A stretch of DNA of 64,000 nucleotides from Cupriavidus malaysiensis (GTDB lineage: Bacteria; Pseudomonadota; Gammaproteobacteria; Burkholderiales; Burkholderiaceae), in assembly GCF_001854325.1 (NCBI RefSeq), contig NZ_CP017754.1, forward strand, positions 1,550,001 to 1,614,000. The letters are read 5' to 3'. This document shows positions 51,685 through 60,213 of the stretch, piece by piece. The stretch's first letter is position 1; each line of letters opens with the position of its first letter. Both the position numbers and the translations under genes were made by a program. The notes under the pieces are model-generated. The model searched no databases. It saw only the letters and a program-made list of their open reading frames with translations, and was not told the origin of the DNA.

Positions 51685-52923
51685 TCAGCGCGACGCGGAC
51701 GTCGTCTTGAGCAGCGGGCAGCTCGACTTCGACAGCGGCTGGAAGGCTTCGGCCGCAGGCACCGTGGCTACCGCGGTGTAGTAGTCCCACGGACCCTTCG
51801 ATTCGGCCGGCGTCTTGACGCGGAACAGGGTCATGTCGTGGATCACGCGGCCGTCGGGACGGATCGAGGCATTGCGCATGATCGGGTCGCGGATCGGCAG
51901 CTCGCGCATCTTCTGCGCCACTACCTTGGCATCGACGCTCCCGGCCGCCGCGACCGAGCGCAGGTAATGCAGCACGCTCGAATACACCCCCGCCTGCACC
52001 ATGGTCGGCTTCAGGTTCTTGTACTTCTGCTGGAAGCGGGCGGACCAGGCGCGCGAGGCGTCGTCGTAGTCCCAGTAGAAGCCGTCGGTGAACATCAGGC
52101 CCTGCGCGGTATCGAGGCCGAGGGCGTGCACGTCCGAGAGGAACACGAGCAAGGCCGCGAGTTTCTGGCCGCGCTGCACGATGCCGAACTCGCGCGCCGC
52201 CTTGAGCGCGTTGACGGTGTCCTGCCCGCCGTTGGCCAGCGCCACGACCTGCGCCTTCGACGCCTGCGCCTGCAGCAGGAACGAGGCGAAATCCGACGCG
52301 TTGAGCGGATGGCGCGACTGGCCCACCACCGTGCCGCCGAGCATCTTGACGTTATCGGCCGCGTCCTTCTCCAGCGAGGTGCCGAACGCATAGTCCACGG
52401 TCAGGAAGTACCAGGACTTGCCGCCGCTCTTGACCATCGCGCGGGCCGTGGCGGCCGACTGCGAATAGGTGTCGAACATCCAGTGAAAGCCCGTCGGCGA
52501 GCAGTCCTCATTGGTCAGGCGCGTGGTCGCAGGGCCGGAGAACATCACCACGCGCTGCTTCTCCATCGCCAGTTTCTGCACGGCCAGGGCCGCGGCGGAG
52601 TTGGTCAGGTCGGCTATCGCATCGACATTGTCGCGGTCGAACCATTCGCGCGCCCGGTTGGCGGCGACGTCCGCCTTGTTCTGGTTGTCCGCCGAGACCA
52701 GGCTGATCTTCATGCCCTTGCATTCGGCCGCCAGGCAGTCGTCGATGGCCATCTGTGCGGCCACCACCGATCCTGAGCCACCCATCGCCGAATACGGACC
52801 GGTCATGTCGGTCAGCACACCGATCTTCACCGGCCTGTCGGGCAGTTGCGCAAAGCCTGCAGGGACGTTGACGCAAAAGCCGACGCCGAGTCCCAGCGCG
52901 GCCAACCATGGCTTGATCTTCAT
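51685..52923 (-). CDS. Branched-chain amino acid-type ABC substrate-binding protein (orphan)
   Basis: A 412-residue periplasmic binding protein of the Leu/Ile/Val (Peripla_BP_6, HAAT) family. The signal peptide ends at FAQ-L. The mature start VKIGVLTDMTGPYSAMGGSG is the family signature, and YFLTVDYAFGTSLEKD is the later conserved turn. ATG follows AAGGAGACACACG. No LivHMGF membrane or ATPase genes are nearby, so it must use a distant transporter. It is probably co-transcribed with mmsA-mmsB and divergent from the LysR gene. A valine-related ligand is plausible but unproven. Confidence 0.9.
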   Translation of the reverse strand: MKIKPWLAALGLGVGFCVNVPAGFAQLPDRPVKIGVLTDMTGPYSAMGGSGSVVAAQMAIDDCLAAECKGMKISLVSADNQNKADVAANRAREWFDRDNVDAIADLTNSAAALAVQKLAMEKQRVVMFSGPATTRLTNEDCSPTGFHWMFDTYSQSAATARAMVKSGGKSWYFLTVDYAFGTSLEKDAADNVKMLGGTVVGQSRHPLNASDFASFLLQAQASKAQVVALANGGQDTVNALKAAREFGIVQRGQKLAALLVFLSDVHALGLDTAQGLMFTDGFYWDYDDASRAWSARFQQKYKNLKPTMVQAGVYSSVLHYLRSVAAAGSVDAKVVAQKMRELPIRDPIMRNASIRPDGRVIHDMTLFRVKTPAESKGPWDYYTAVATVPAAEAFQPLSKSSCPLLKTTSASR

Positions 52924-53010
52924 CGTGTGTCTCCTTGATGTTTTTTCTTGTCTTGCCTTGCCATCTTTGCGTGGCATCGGGCGAGTATATTTGTGTGAAT
53001 TTGCTTTGTA

Positions 53011-53025
53011 TGCAGAAAATCTGCA
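53011..53025. promoter_or_regulatory. Perfect palindrome in the LysR/binding-protein intergenic region
   Basis: TGCAGA-AAA-TCTGCA (15 bp) lies in the 139-base AT-rich divergent region. A looser repeat (ATGTG ... CACACAT) follows at 53032-53049, nearer the LysR gene. LysR-type regulators bind such dyads, often with a T-N11-A pattern. A minus-strand TATACT (52984-52989) could be the -10 for the catabolic operon. Confidence 0.55.
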
Positions 53026-53062
53026 TTTAATATGTGCAAAAACACACATAGGAGATGCCCCC

Positions 53063-54091
53063 ATGCCGAGCCGAGCGAGTGGGGCCGGCCAAGTCACGAG
53101 GGCGGCGAGGACATCCAGCGCACGGCGTGCGTCAAACGGACCCGGGGGGGCACACGGTGGTTTGCCGGGCGCTCGCCCCGACTGGGATGACCTGCGCTAC
53201 TTTCTTGAGGTCGCCCGCACGCAGCGGGTGAGCGTGGCGGCGCAGCGCCTTGGAGTCGACCACACCACGGTTTCGCGCCGCGTGCGCGCGCTGGAGCAGG
53301 CGCTGGGCACGCTGCTGTTCGACAAGTCGCGCAATGCGGGCTTCGCGCTCACGCCCGAGGGGCAGCAGTTGCAGGTGTACGCCGAGCAGATGGAAGGAAC
53401 GCTGCAATCGGCCTGCGAGCAGGTGGCCGGCTGGGGGCAGACGCTGTCGGGGCACGTGCGCATCGGTTCCACCGAGGCGTTCGGCACCTACTTCCTTACG
53501 CCCTTGCTGTCGCGCTTTCAGCGGCAATACCCGTCGATCCAGCTCGACATCCTGCCCGTGCCGCGTTTCGTGAGCCTGTCCAAGCGCGAGGCGGACCTGG
53601 CCATCACGATCGAGCGCCCGCGGCGTGGCCCCTATGTGTGCAGCAAATTGTGTGACTACCGGCTGCAGCTCTACGCCACGCCAGCGTATCTCGCCAGTCA
53701 CGGCGCGATCGAGCGGCTCGGCGACCTCAAGGGCCGGCGCTTCATCAGCTACGTCGACGAACTCACCTTCAGCAAGGAGCTGCGCTATCTGGAAGACATC
53801 GTGCCCGGCGGCGACGTCGTGCTGCGCAGCACGAGCGTGATCGCGCAATACCATGCTGCGCTGCAGGGTGAGGCGCTGGCGATCCTGCCCTGTTTCATGG
53901 CCGCGCAAGACCCGCGGCTTGTGCCGCTGCTGGTGGACGAGGTGGTCGTGGCGCGCAGTTTCTGGATTTATTGCCACGAAGAACTGCGCACGCTCAAGCG
54001 CATCACCACGCTATGGGACTACCTGCGCGAGGCCGCGCTGCGCAACGAAGCACTGCTGCAGGGCAGGGCAGGTGAGTTGCGGCATGCATGA
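53063..54091 (+). CDS. LysR family transcriptional regulator
   Basis: A 342-residue LTTR. The winged HTH (residues 38-100) reads DWDDLRYFLEVARTQRVSVA and LGVDHTTVSRRVRALEQALG. The C-terminal LysR_substrate domain follows (GHVRIGSTEAFGTYFLTPLL). The first 37 residues are a basic low-complexity extension unusual for LTTRs. ATG at 53063 lies 8 bases after TAGGAGAT. It is divergent from the orphan binding protein-mmsA-mmsB group, so it likely activates or represses it. Confidence 0.9.
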   Translation: MPSRASGAGQVTRAARTSSARRASNGPGGAHGGLPGARPDWDDLRYFLEVARTQRVSVAAQRLGVDHTTVSRRVRALEQALGTLLFDKSRNAGFALTPEGQQLQVYAEQMEGTLQSACEQVAGWGQTLSGHVRIGSTEAFGTYFLTPLLSRFQRQYPSIQLDILPVPRFVSLSKREADLAITIERPRRGPYVCSKLCDYRLQLYATPAYLASHGAIERLGDLKGRRFISYVDELTFSKELRYLEDIVPGGDVVLRSTSVIAQYHAALQGEALAILPCFMAAQDPRLVPLLVDEVVVARSFWIYCHEELRTLKRITTLWDYLREAALRNEALLQGRAGELRHA

Positions 54092-54265
54092 CGGCGATCG
54101 CGCCGGGTGCCGTGCGGAACCGCAGCGTCGATGCTTCCCGCCGCGCCAGCGCGGCCAAGCCGTTTCGGTTTGCCGGCCGGCTCGGTGCCCTGGAGCGGAT
54201 CCCGCCGCCTCACGCGGGCTGCCGTGACCCGAGGCGAGCCGGGCCGTACTCCGTTGTGTATCGAT

Positions 54266-54634
54266 TCAGCGCTTCCAGACGACCGGCGCGGTCGCGGAGC
54301 AGACGGTTATCTTCCCGAACCAATTCCTGCTGGTGTGCAACTTGATGTCTTGGTCACCTATCGGTTCGATCGGCCTTTGCCTTCGGTCTGCCAGGCTGTC
54401 GGCCACATTGTGCATCGCTGTCCTGCACTCGGCGGCTGCGCTACCGGGCAGAATCGTGAACTGCTGGTACCGGTAGTCGACCGCAAGCTTGAAGCCGTCC
54501 GGCACATATTCCACCGTGTATTCCGTCGACATATCGTACGTGGACATCTGGCGGCCGGAGTAGGGCGGCGCCGTGGTGGTGCAAGCAGCGGACACCAGGC
54601 ATGCCATCACCGCCAGGATCTTCGAGTATTTCAC
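54266..54634 (-). CDS. Small putative lipoprotein
   Basis: A 122-residue protein, unknown family. The signal peptide KYSKILAVMACLVSAACTTT has a lipobox-like SAAC. The mature part is Tyr-rich at first (SGRQMSTYDMSTEYTVEYVP) and probably beta-structured; a Cys pair (AECRTAMH and ITVCSATAP) could form a disulfide. GTG at 54634 lies 7 bases after CGGAGAT. The 3' neighbour is the LysR gene, convergent. Likely a lineage-specific outer-membrane lipoprotein. Confidence 0.65.
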   Translation of the reverse strand: MKYSKILAVMACLVSAACTTTAPPYSGRQMSTYDMSTEYTVEYVPDGFKLAVDYRYQQFTILPGSAAAECRTAMHNVADSLADRRQRPIEPIGDQDIKLHTSRNWFGKITVCSATAPVVWKR

Positions 54635-54977
54635 AGCGCGATCTCCGTTCGTGCCCTTGGGGCCGAGGGGCTGTCGGCCAGAGGGCATGTCTCGGGCTGG
54701 ATGGTATCAAAGATGGGCGGCGGAGCAATTTCGCTCGTGGCCCGGTTATCCATCCCCGCATGAAGGCCGGCGTCATCGCATGAGTCACCGCATGACATTC
54801 CTGCCCGGTGCAAGACGGGTGCCTGTCCGTACGTTGCATGGCTTGCTCGGGCTGTTTGCGGGGAGGGGGGCTGGACCGGTGTCGGCCGCATGAGGCCAAA
54901 ATGCCGCATCGATGGCTACATGGCACCCAGAAACAACAAAGCCCAACCGGTGGGCTGGGCTTGGTGCTTGATCTGAA
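54635..54977. other. Intergenic region between the lipoprotein gene and tRNA-Thr
   Basis: About 340 bases without a supported gene. It contains the tRNA-Thr terminator near 54930-54963. I see no other structured element. Short frames here have no family-like sequence. Confidence 0.4.
54930..54963 (-). terminator. Terminator of tRNA-Thr
   Basis: AAGCCCA (54956-54962 on the minus strand) pairs with TGGGCTT (54939-54945) and is followed by TGTTGTTT on the minus strand. It lies about 15 bases after the tRNA 3' end. Confidence 0.7.
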
Positions 54978-55053
54978 TGGTGCCGAAGAGAGGAATCGAA
55001 CCCCCGACCTTCTCATTACGAATGAGCTGCTCTACCGACTGAGCTACTTCGGC
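54978..55053 (-). tRNA. tRNA-Thr(CGT)
   Basis: A 76-base tRNA on the minus strand with encoded CCA. The acceptor GCCGAAG pairs with CTTCGGC. The anticodon stem-loop CTCAT-TCGTA-ATGAG gives anticodon CGT. The T arm GGGGGTTCGATTCCTC is standard. Confidence 0.95.
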
Positions 55054-55183
55054 AACATCGTTCCGTGTGAACCGGAACAGCCCGCAATAATAGCAGGGAG
55101 TCCTGCCGGTGGGAAGCTTTTTTTGAAGCGGCCGCGCCATGCGGGCCACCTCATCCATCTTCCCGCCAGCGCAGAGGGGTGCC

Positions 55184-56224
55184 TCAGGCTCCGCCTGCCT
55201 GTTGAGCCTGCTGGGCCTGTTCGGCTTCGCGGTGGTACTGCGTGACGCGGTCCACTTCGTTCTTCGAGCCCAGGATCACCGACACGCGCTGATGCAGTTT
55301 TTCCGGCTGCACGTCGAGGATGCGCTCGTGGCCGTTGGTGGCGGCGCCGCCGGCCTGCTCGACCAGCATGGCCATCGGGTTGGCTTCGTACATCAGGCGC
55401 AGCTTGCCCGGCTTCTCCGGCTCACGCTTGTCCCAGGGGTACATGAAGATGCCGCCGCGCGTCAGGATGCGGTGCACGTCGGCCACCATCGAGGCGATCC
55501 AGCGCATGTTGAAGTTCTTGCCGCGCGAGCCGTCGGTGCCGGCCAGGCACTCGTCGATATAGCGGCGCACCGGCGGGGCCCAGTGGCGCATATTGGACAT
55601 GTTGATGGCGAATTCCTTGGTGTCCTCGGGAATCTGCACATCGGATTGGGTCAGCACGAAGCTGCCGGCCTCGCGGTCGAGCGTGAACATCTGCACGCCG
55701 TTGCCGACCGTCAGCACCAGGGTGGTCTGCGGGCCGTAGACGGCATAGCCGGCGGCGACCTGGTGGCTGCCCGGCTGCAGGAAGTCGGCCTCGGTCACGG
55801 TCTGGCCCGGCTTGGGCATGTGCAGCACCGAGAAGATGGTGCCGATCGAGACGTTGACGTCGATATTCGACGAGCCATCGAGCGGATCGAACAGCAGCAG
55901 GTATTCGCCCTTCGGGTAGCGATTGGGGATCTCGTAGAAGGAATCCATCTCCTCCGAGGCCATGGCGGCGAGGTGGCCGCCCCATTCGTTGGCGTCGAGC
56001 AGCACTTCGTTGGCGATCACGTCCAGCTTCTGCTGGGTTTCGCCCTGCACGTTGCCGGTGCCGGCGGAGCCGAGCACGCCGGCGAGCGCGCCCTTGCTGA
56101 CAGCGTTGGAAATGGCCTTGCAGGCGCGCGCGACCACTTCGATCAGCAGCCGCAGTTCGGGCTGGATCGTGTTGTGCTTGCGCTGCTCCTCGACCAGATA
56201 TCGGGTCAGGCTGATGCGAGTCAT
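55184..56224 (-). CDS. fbp: Class I fructose-1,6-bisphosphatase
   Basis: Hydrolyses fructose 1,6-bisphosphate in gluconeogenesis, and in the Calvin cycle where that is present. The 346 residues show class I motifs: the metal site [58 protein letters not shown], and the C-terminal [23 protein letters not shown] follows AAGGAGAACCACC. It is downstream of pepN on the same strand (103-base gap). The C-terminal [10 protein letters not shown] tail is a small local repeat. Confidence 0.95.
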   Translation of the reverse strand: MTRISLTRYLVEEQRKHNTIQPELRLLIEVVARACKAISNAVSKGALAGVLGSAGTGNVQGETQQKLDVIANEVLLDANEWGGHLAAMASEEMDSFYEIPNRYPKGEYLLLFDPLDGSSNIDVNVSIGTIFSVLHMPKPGQTVTEADFLQPGSHQVAAGYAVYGPQTTLVLTVGNGVQMFTLDREAGSFVLTQSDVQIPEDTKEFAINMSNMRHWAPPVRRYIDECLAGTDGSRGKNFNMRWIASMVADVHRILTRGGIFMYPWDKREPEKPGKLRLMYEANPMAMLVEQAGGAATNGHERILDVQPEKLHQRVSVILGSKNEVDRVTQYHREAEQAQQAQQAGGA

Positions 56225-56327
56225 GGTGGTTCTCCTTGGATGGCCGCAATTCTACATGGCCGCCAGGGGCGGGCCGGCGCCGCCGGCCTTCCCGCTTCGG
56301 GCGGGTAGCCGGCGGCGGCCCCCGGTG

Positions 56328-59033
56328 TCAGGCGGCGAGCGCCTTGCCGACGATCTCGCGCACGTCACGCGACAGCGACGGGGCTGCCGACACTTGCTCC
56401 AGCGCGGCGCGCATGCCATCGCGCAGCACCGGCGTGTACTTCTGCCAGCGGTCCATCACGCGCGCCAGCCGCGCCGCCACCTGCGGATTGATGGCATCGA
56501 GCGCGAGCACCTGCTCGGCCCAGAAGCGGTAGCCCGCGCCGTCCTCGGCATGGAACTGCGCCGGGTTGCCGGAGCAGAAGCTGAAGATCAGCGCGCGTGC
56601 GCGGTTGGGGTTGCGCAGGGTGAAGGCGGGGTGTTCCATCAGCGCGCGCACCGTGTCGAGGGTGCGCTTGCCGGCGTGGGCGCCGATCTCGCCGCGCTGC
56701 ATGCCCTGCAGCGAGAACCATTTGTCGATCACCAGCGCGTCGTGCTCGAAGCGCTGGTAGAAGTCGGCCAGCGCCGCTTCGCGGCCGGGCGCAAAGCTGT
56801 TGACCAGGGCGCTCAGCGCGGCGAAGCGATCGGTCATGTTGTCGGCGGCGTGGTACTGCCGCTCGGCCAGCGCCTGCATGGCGGCGTCGCCGCTGTCGGC
56901 CAGGTAGCCCAGCGCCAGGTTGCGCAGCGCGCGCTTGGCGGCGCTGGCCGCGTCGGGGCTGTAGGGTCCCGGCGTGGCGTTGGCCTCGTAGGCGGCCAGC
57001 CACTCAGGCTGCAGCGCGCGCGCCAGGCCTTCGCGCAGGAACTGGCGCGCGCGGTGGATGGCGGCGGGATCGGCCACGCTCATGCGCTCGGCCAGGTAGG
57101 CCTCGGCCGGCAGCAGCAGGGCCTGCTCGCGGAAGGCGGGGTTGAGGCTGTCGTCGCTCAGCACCGTGCGCACGGCGGCCACCAGTTCCGGGGCCAGGCG
57201 CAGTTCGCGGCCGGCCTGGGCGTCCGATACGAGTTGCAGCAGCGCGCGCGTGGCCAGGCGCTGGCCGGCTTCCCAGCGGTTGAAGGGATCGCTGTCGTGC
57301 GCCAGCAGGAAGGTGAGCTGGGCGTCGGTGTAGTCGGCGTCGACGATCACCGGCGCGGAGAAATTGCGCAGCAGCGAGGGCAGCGGGGCGGCGCCACCTG
57401 GTTGTGCCGGCAGGCCGGTGAAGCGGAAGCTCTGTTCGGCGCCGGTGAAATCGAGCACGCGCGTGGTGTCGCCGGCGCCGGGCGCATCGCCGGCCTCGCC
57501 GTCGAGGTGCAGCGGCAGGTCGCGCCCGTCGGCGCCGATCAGGCCGATCGCGAAGGGAATGTGGAAGGGCTGCTTGTCCGGCGTGCCGGCACGCGTCTCG
57601 ATGCCCACCTTGGGGCAATGCTGCGACAGCGTCAGGGTGAAACTGCCGTCCTTGGCATCCCACGCGCTGCGCACGCTGACCACCGGTGTGCCGGCCTGGC
57701 TGTACCAGAGCCCGAACTGGCCGAGGTCGCGCCCGTTGGCGTCGGCCATGGCTGCACGGAAATCGTCGCAGGCGACGGCCTGGCCGTCATGGCGCCGGAA
57801 GTACAGGTCCATGCCCTTGCGGAAGCCGTCGCGGCCCAGCAGGGTCTGGTACATGCGCACGACCTCGGCACCCTTCTCGTACACCGTCACCGTGTAGAAG
57901 TTGTTGATTTCCTCGTAGCTGTCCGGGCGCACCGGGTGCGCCATCGGGCCGGCGTCCTCGGGGAACTGCACCTGGCGCAGCAGGCGCACGTCCTCGATGC
58001 GCTTGACCGCGCGGCCGGATTCGGAGCCCATCATGTCGGCGGAGAATTCCTGGTCGCGGAAGACGGTCAGGCCCTCCTTGAGCGACAACTGGAACCAGTC
58101 GCGGCAGGTGACCCGGTTGCCGGTCCAGTTGTGGAAGTACTCGTGGCCCACCACCGATTCGATATTGGCGAAGTCGGTGTCGGTGGCCGTCTCGGCATTG
58201 GCCAGCACGTACTTGGTGTTGAAGATGTTGAGGCCCTTGTTCTCCATCGCGCCCATGTTGAAATCGCCGACGGCGACGATCATGAAGCGGTCCAGGTCGA
58301 GCTCGAGGCCGAAGCGCCGTTCGTCCCAGCGGATGGCATGGATCAGGGAGTCCATCGCATGGCGCGTCTTGCCGAGGTCCTGCGCCTCGACCCACACCTG
58401 CAGCAGCTTCTCCTTGCCGGAGGCCGACACCACCCGTTCTTCGATGCATTCGAGCTTGCCAGCCACCAGCGCGAACAGGTAGCTCGGCTTCTTGAAGGGG
58501 TCTTCCCAAACGGCCTCATGGCGCCCCGCAGGCAGTTCGCGCCGGCCCACCAGGTTGCCGTTGGAGAGCAGCACCGGATAGGCGGCGCGGTCGGCGCGCA
58601 GGGTGACCCGGTAGGTGGTCATCACGTCCGGCCGGTCGAGAAAATAGGTGATGCGGCGGAAGCCCTCTGCCTCGCACTGCGTGAAGAAGTTGCCGTTGGA
58701 GACGTAGAGGCCGGACAGCGTGGTGTTGGCCGCGGGACGGCAGGCGGTGGTGATTTCCAGGCTGCCTTCGCCAGGCAGGCCGGCCAGCGTCAGCGTGCCG
58801 TCCTGGGCGGTGGCGGCGAACGCCTGGCCGTCCAGTTTCACGCTGACCAGTTCCAGGTCCTCGCCGGCCAGCACCAGCGCTGCGTCGGCGGCGGTGCGGC
58901 GAAAGCGCACGGTGCTGGTGACCAGGGTCCGTTCCGGGTCCAGTTCGAGCACCAGGTCGACATGATCGAAAGCGAAGGCTGGCGGACTATAGTCTTTACG
59001 GTAGACGGTGACGGGCGTGTCGGTGCGCAGCAT
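56328..59033 (-). CDS. pepN: Aminopeptidase N (M1 family)
   Basis: A 901-residue cytosolic zinc aminopeptidase that removes N-terminal residues from peptides. The exopeptidase motif is VGDFNMGAMENKGLN (GAMEN) and the zinc site is VVGHEYFHNWTGNR with the third ligand Glu in SLKEGLTVFRDQEF. A central Ig-like domain and the long helical C-terminal domain (from about residue 545) are typical of PepN. The upstream ribosome site is unclear. It probably shares a transcript with fbp. Confidence 0.96.
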   Translation of the reverse strand: MLRTDTPVTVYRKDYSPPAFAFDHVDLVLELDPERTLVTSTVRFRRTAADAALVLAGEDLELVSVKLDGQAFAATAQDGTLTLAGLPGEGSLEITTACRPAANTTLSGLYVSNGNFFTQCEAEGFRRITYFLDRPDVMTTYRVTLRADRAAYPVLLSNGNLVGRRELPAGRHEAVWEDPFKKPSYLFALVAGKLECIEERVVSASGKEKLLQVWVEAQDLGKTRHAMDSLIHAIRWDERRFGLELDLDRFMIVAVGDFNMGAMENKGLNIFNTKYVLANAETATDTDFANIESVVGHEYFHNWTGNRVTCRDWFQLSLKEGLTVFRDQEFSADMMGSESGRAVKRIEDVRLLRQVQFPEDAGPMAHPVRPDSYEEINNFYTVTVYEKGAEVVRMYQTLLGRDGFRKGMDLYFRRHDGQAVACDDFRAAMADANGRDLGQFGLWYSQAGTPVVSVRSAWDAKDGSFTLTLSQHCPKVGIETRAGTPDKQPFHIPFAIGLIGADGRDLPLHLDGEAGDAPGAGDTTRVLDFTGAEQSFRFTGLPAQPGGAAPLPSLLRNFSAPVIVDADYTDAQLTFLLAHDSDPFNRWEAGQRLATRALLQLVSDAQAGRELRLAPELVAAVRTVLSDDSLNPAFREQALLLPAEAYLAERMSVADPAAIHRARQFLREGLARALQPEWLAAYEANATPGPYSPDAASAAKRALRNLALGYLADSGDAAMQALAERQYHAADNMTDRFAALSALVNSFAPGREAALADFYQRFEHDALVIDKWFSLQGMQRGEIGAHAGKRTLDTVRALMEHPAFTLRNPNRARALIFSFCSGNPAQFHAEDGAGYRFWAEQVLALDAINPQVAARLARVMDRWQKYTPVLRDGMRAALEQVSAAPSLSRDVREIVGKALAA

Positions 59034-59203
59034 GGCGGTTCTGTCCTCGGATGACCGTTGGGGCGCCGCGCCGCCGCGGCGCGGGCCAAAACCCCATTGT
59101 AGCCAAGGGGCCGGGCGCGGGCCGGCGGGAATCCTGGAGCGCGCCCGCGGTCAGAGAGTGCAGGCAACACGACAGGAACGATAGAAGCATGCGAGGGGCG
59201 ATC

Positions 59204-59860
59204 ATGAAGTGGCGGTATCCGGACAGGTCGGGGCGCGGCATCGCCGCGGGCATGGTGCTGCTGGGCACGCTGTGGCTGGGCGGTTGCGCCAGCACGGTGA
59301 CCAGCGAGGTGACGGCCTTCAAGCAGGCCGGCTGGCAGAACGATGCGCCGCGCACCTATGCCTTCGATACGGAGAAGGCGCAGCAGGACCAGCTCGATCG
59401 GCTGACCTACCAGCAATGGCTGGCCGAGACGCTGGCGCCGCTCGGATTCAGCCAGGTGTCGCGCGCGCAGGCGCGCTACCTGGTCGGCATGAGCTATGAG
59501 GCGGCCCCCGGCCTGGTGCGCGTGGTCGACACGGCCTATCCCGATCCCTGGTACGGGCCCTGGGGACCGTACTGGGGACCTTATGCCGCCTACCGCCCTT
59601 GGGGACCTTGGGGCCCCGGCTACTGGCCACCCGCGACCGTGGTGCGCGACGTGCCGGTGACGGTGGCCACCTTGTCGGTCGTGTTCAAGGAGGCAGCCGG
59701 CGGTCGTCCGGTCTACCAGGTGACGGCGCGGCAGCAGACCGAAGGGGGCTCGTTGCAATCGGCCATGCCCTACCTGATCCGCAGCGCCTTCGCCAACTTC
59801 CCGGCGGACGACGGCCGGCCGCGGCGCGTGACGCTGCCGCTGGACAAGGCGGACCGCTGA
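59204..59860 (+). CDS. DUF4136 domain-containing lipoprotein
   Basis: A 218-residue lipoprotein with lipobox LGGC (about residue 24) and a DUF4136-like beta domain. It opens with VTSEVTAFKQAGW and AFDTEKAQQDQLDRLTYQQW and contains an unusual Trp/Pro/Gly/Tyr repeat (PDPWYGPWGPYWGPYAAYRP and WGPWGPGYWPP; about residues 110-145). DUF4136 proteins are periplasmic or outer-membrane and have no established function. The start is ATG at 59204 (after GAGGGGCGATC); 59189 is an alternative. It is divergent from pepN. Confidence 0.82.
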   Translation: MKWRYPDRSGRGIAAGMVLLGTLWLGGCASTVTSEVTAFKQAGWQNDAPRTYAFDTEKAQQDQLDRLTYQQWLAETLAPLGFSQVSRAQARYLVGMSYEAAPGLVRVVDTAYPDPWYGPWGPYWGPYAAYRPWGPWGPGYWPPATVVRDVPVTVATLSVVFKEAAGGRPVYQVTARQQTEGGSLQSAMPYLIRSAFANFPADDGRPRRVTLPLDKADR

Positions 59861-60213
59861 GTGTCGGCTGGCGGACCCGTGGGCAGGGGAGGGCGGCCCG
59901 CCTGGCGGCACGCGTTGCGCGCCTCAGGCGCGGGGCGCTTCCGCCAGAGGCACCGGCTACATGTGCGTGCAATTGTCCACCGTTGCACGCTTGCGGCGCC
60001 GCGCAGACAGGCGCGATTGCCACTGCCCGGGTAAAAGCTGTTTTACCTGGGGAATTCCCCTGCTTTGGGCCACTGGCGCGGCATTCGGGCCTTCTCGAAC
60101 AGGATGCCTGGGCTAAAATGGCCCTTCGATTCTTCCGGCCCCGGCCGCTGGGGACGACCCGTACAGACGCGGGCCGGCCGCGCGGATGAGGCCATTCTTA
60201 CCGGACGAGCAGA
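59861..60213. other. Intergenic region with maeB promoter elements
   Basis: About 350 bases without a supported gene. It holds two adjacent palindromes (60030-60060) and TAAAAT at 60114-60119, a likely -10 of maeB about 95 bases before its ATG; the -35 is not clear. Nothing else stands out. Confidence 0.45.
60030..60060. promoter_or_regulatory. Two adjacent palindromes upstream of maeB
   Basis: GGTAAAA-GCTG-TTTTACC (60030-60047) is followed after one base by GGGGAATTCCCC (60049-60060). Both are perfect. They lie 55-85 bases before the probable -10 of maeB. The first could also act as a small hairpin terminator for the upstream gene. They look like operator sites for carbon-source control, but no regulator is known. 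Confidence 0.4.

Noticed and set aside
55962..59054. Plus-strand open frame of about 1000 codons opposite pepN
   Set aside because: The minus-strand frame encodes a complete aminopeptidase N with GAMEN and HEYFHNW motifs; the opposite frame is repetitive in Ala, Gly, Arg and His and has no family match.
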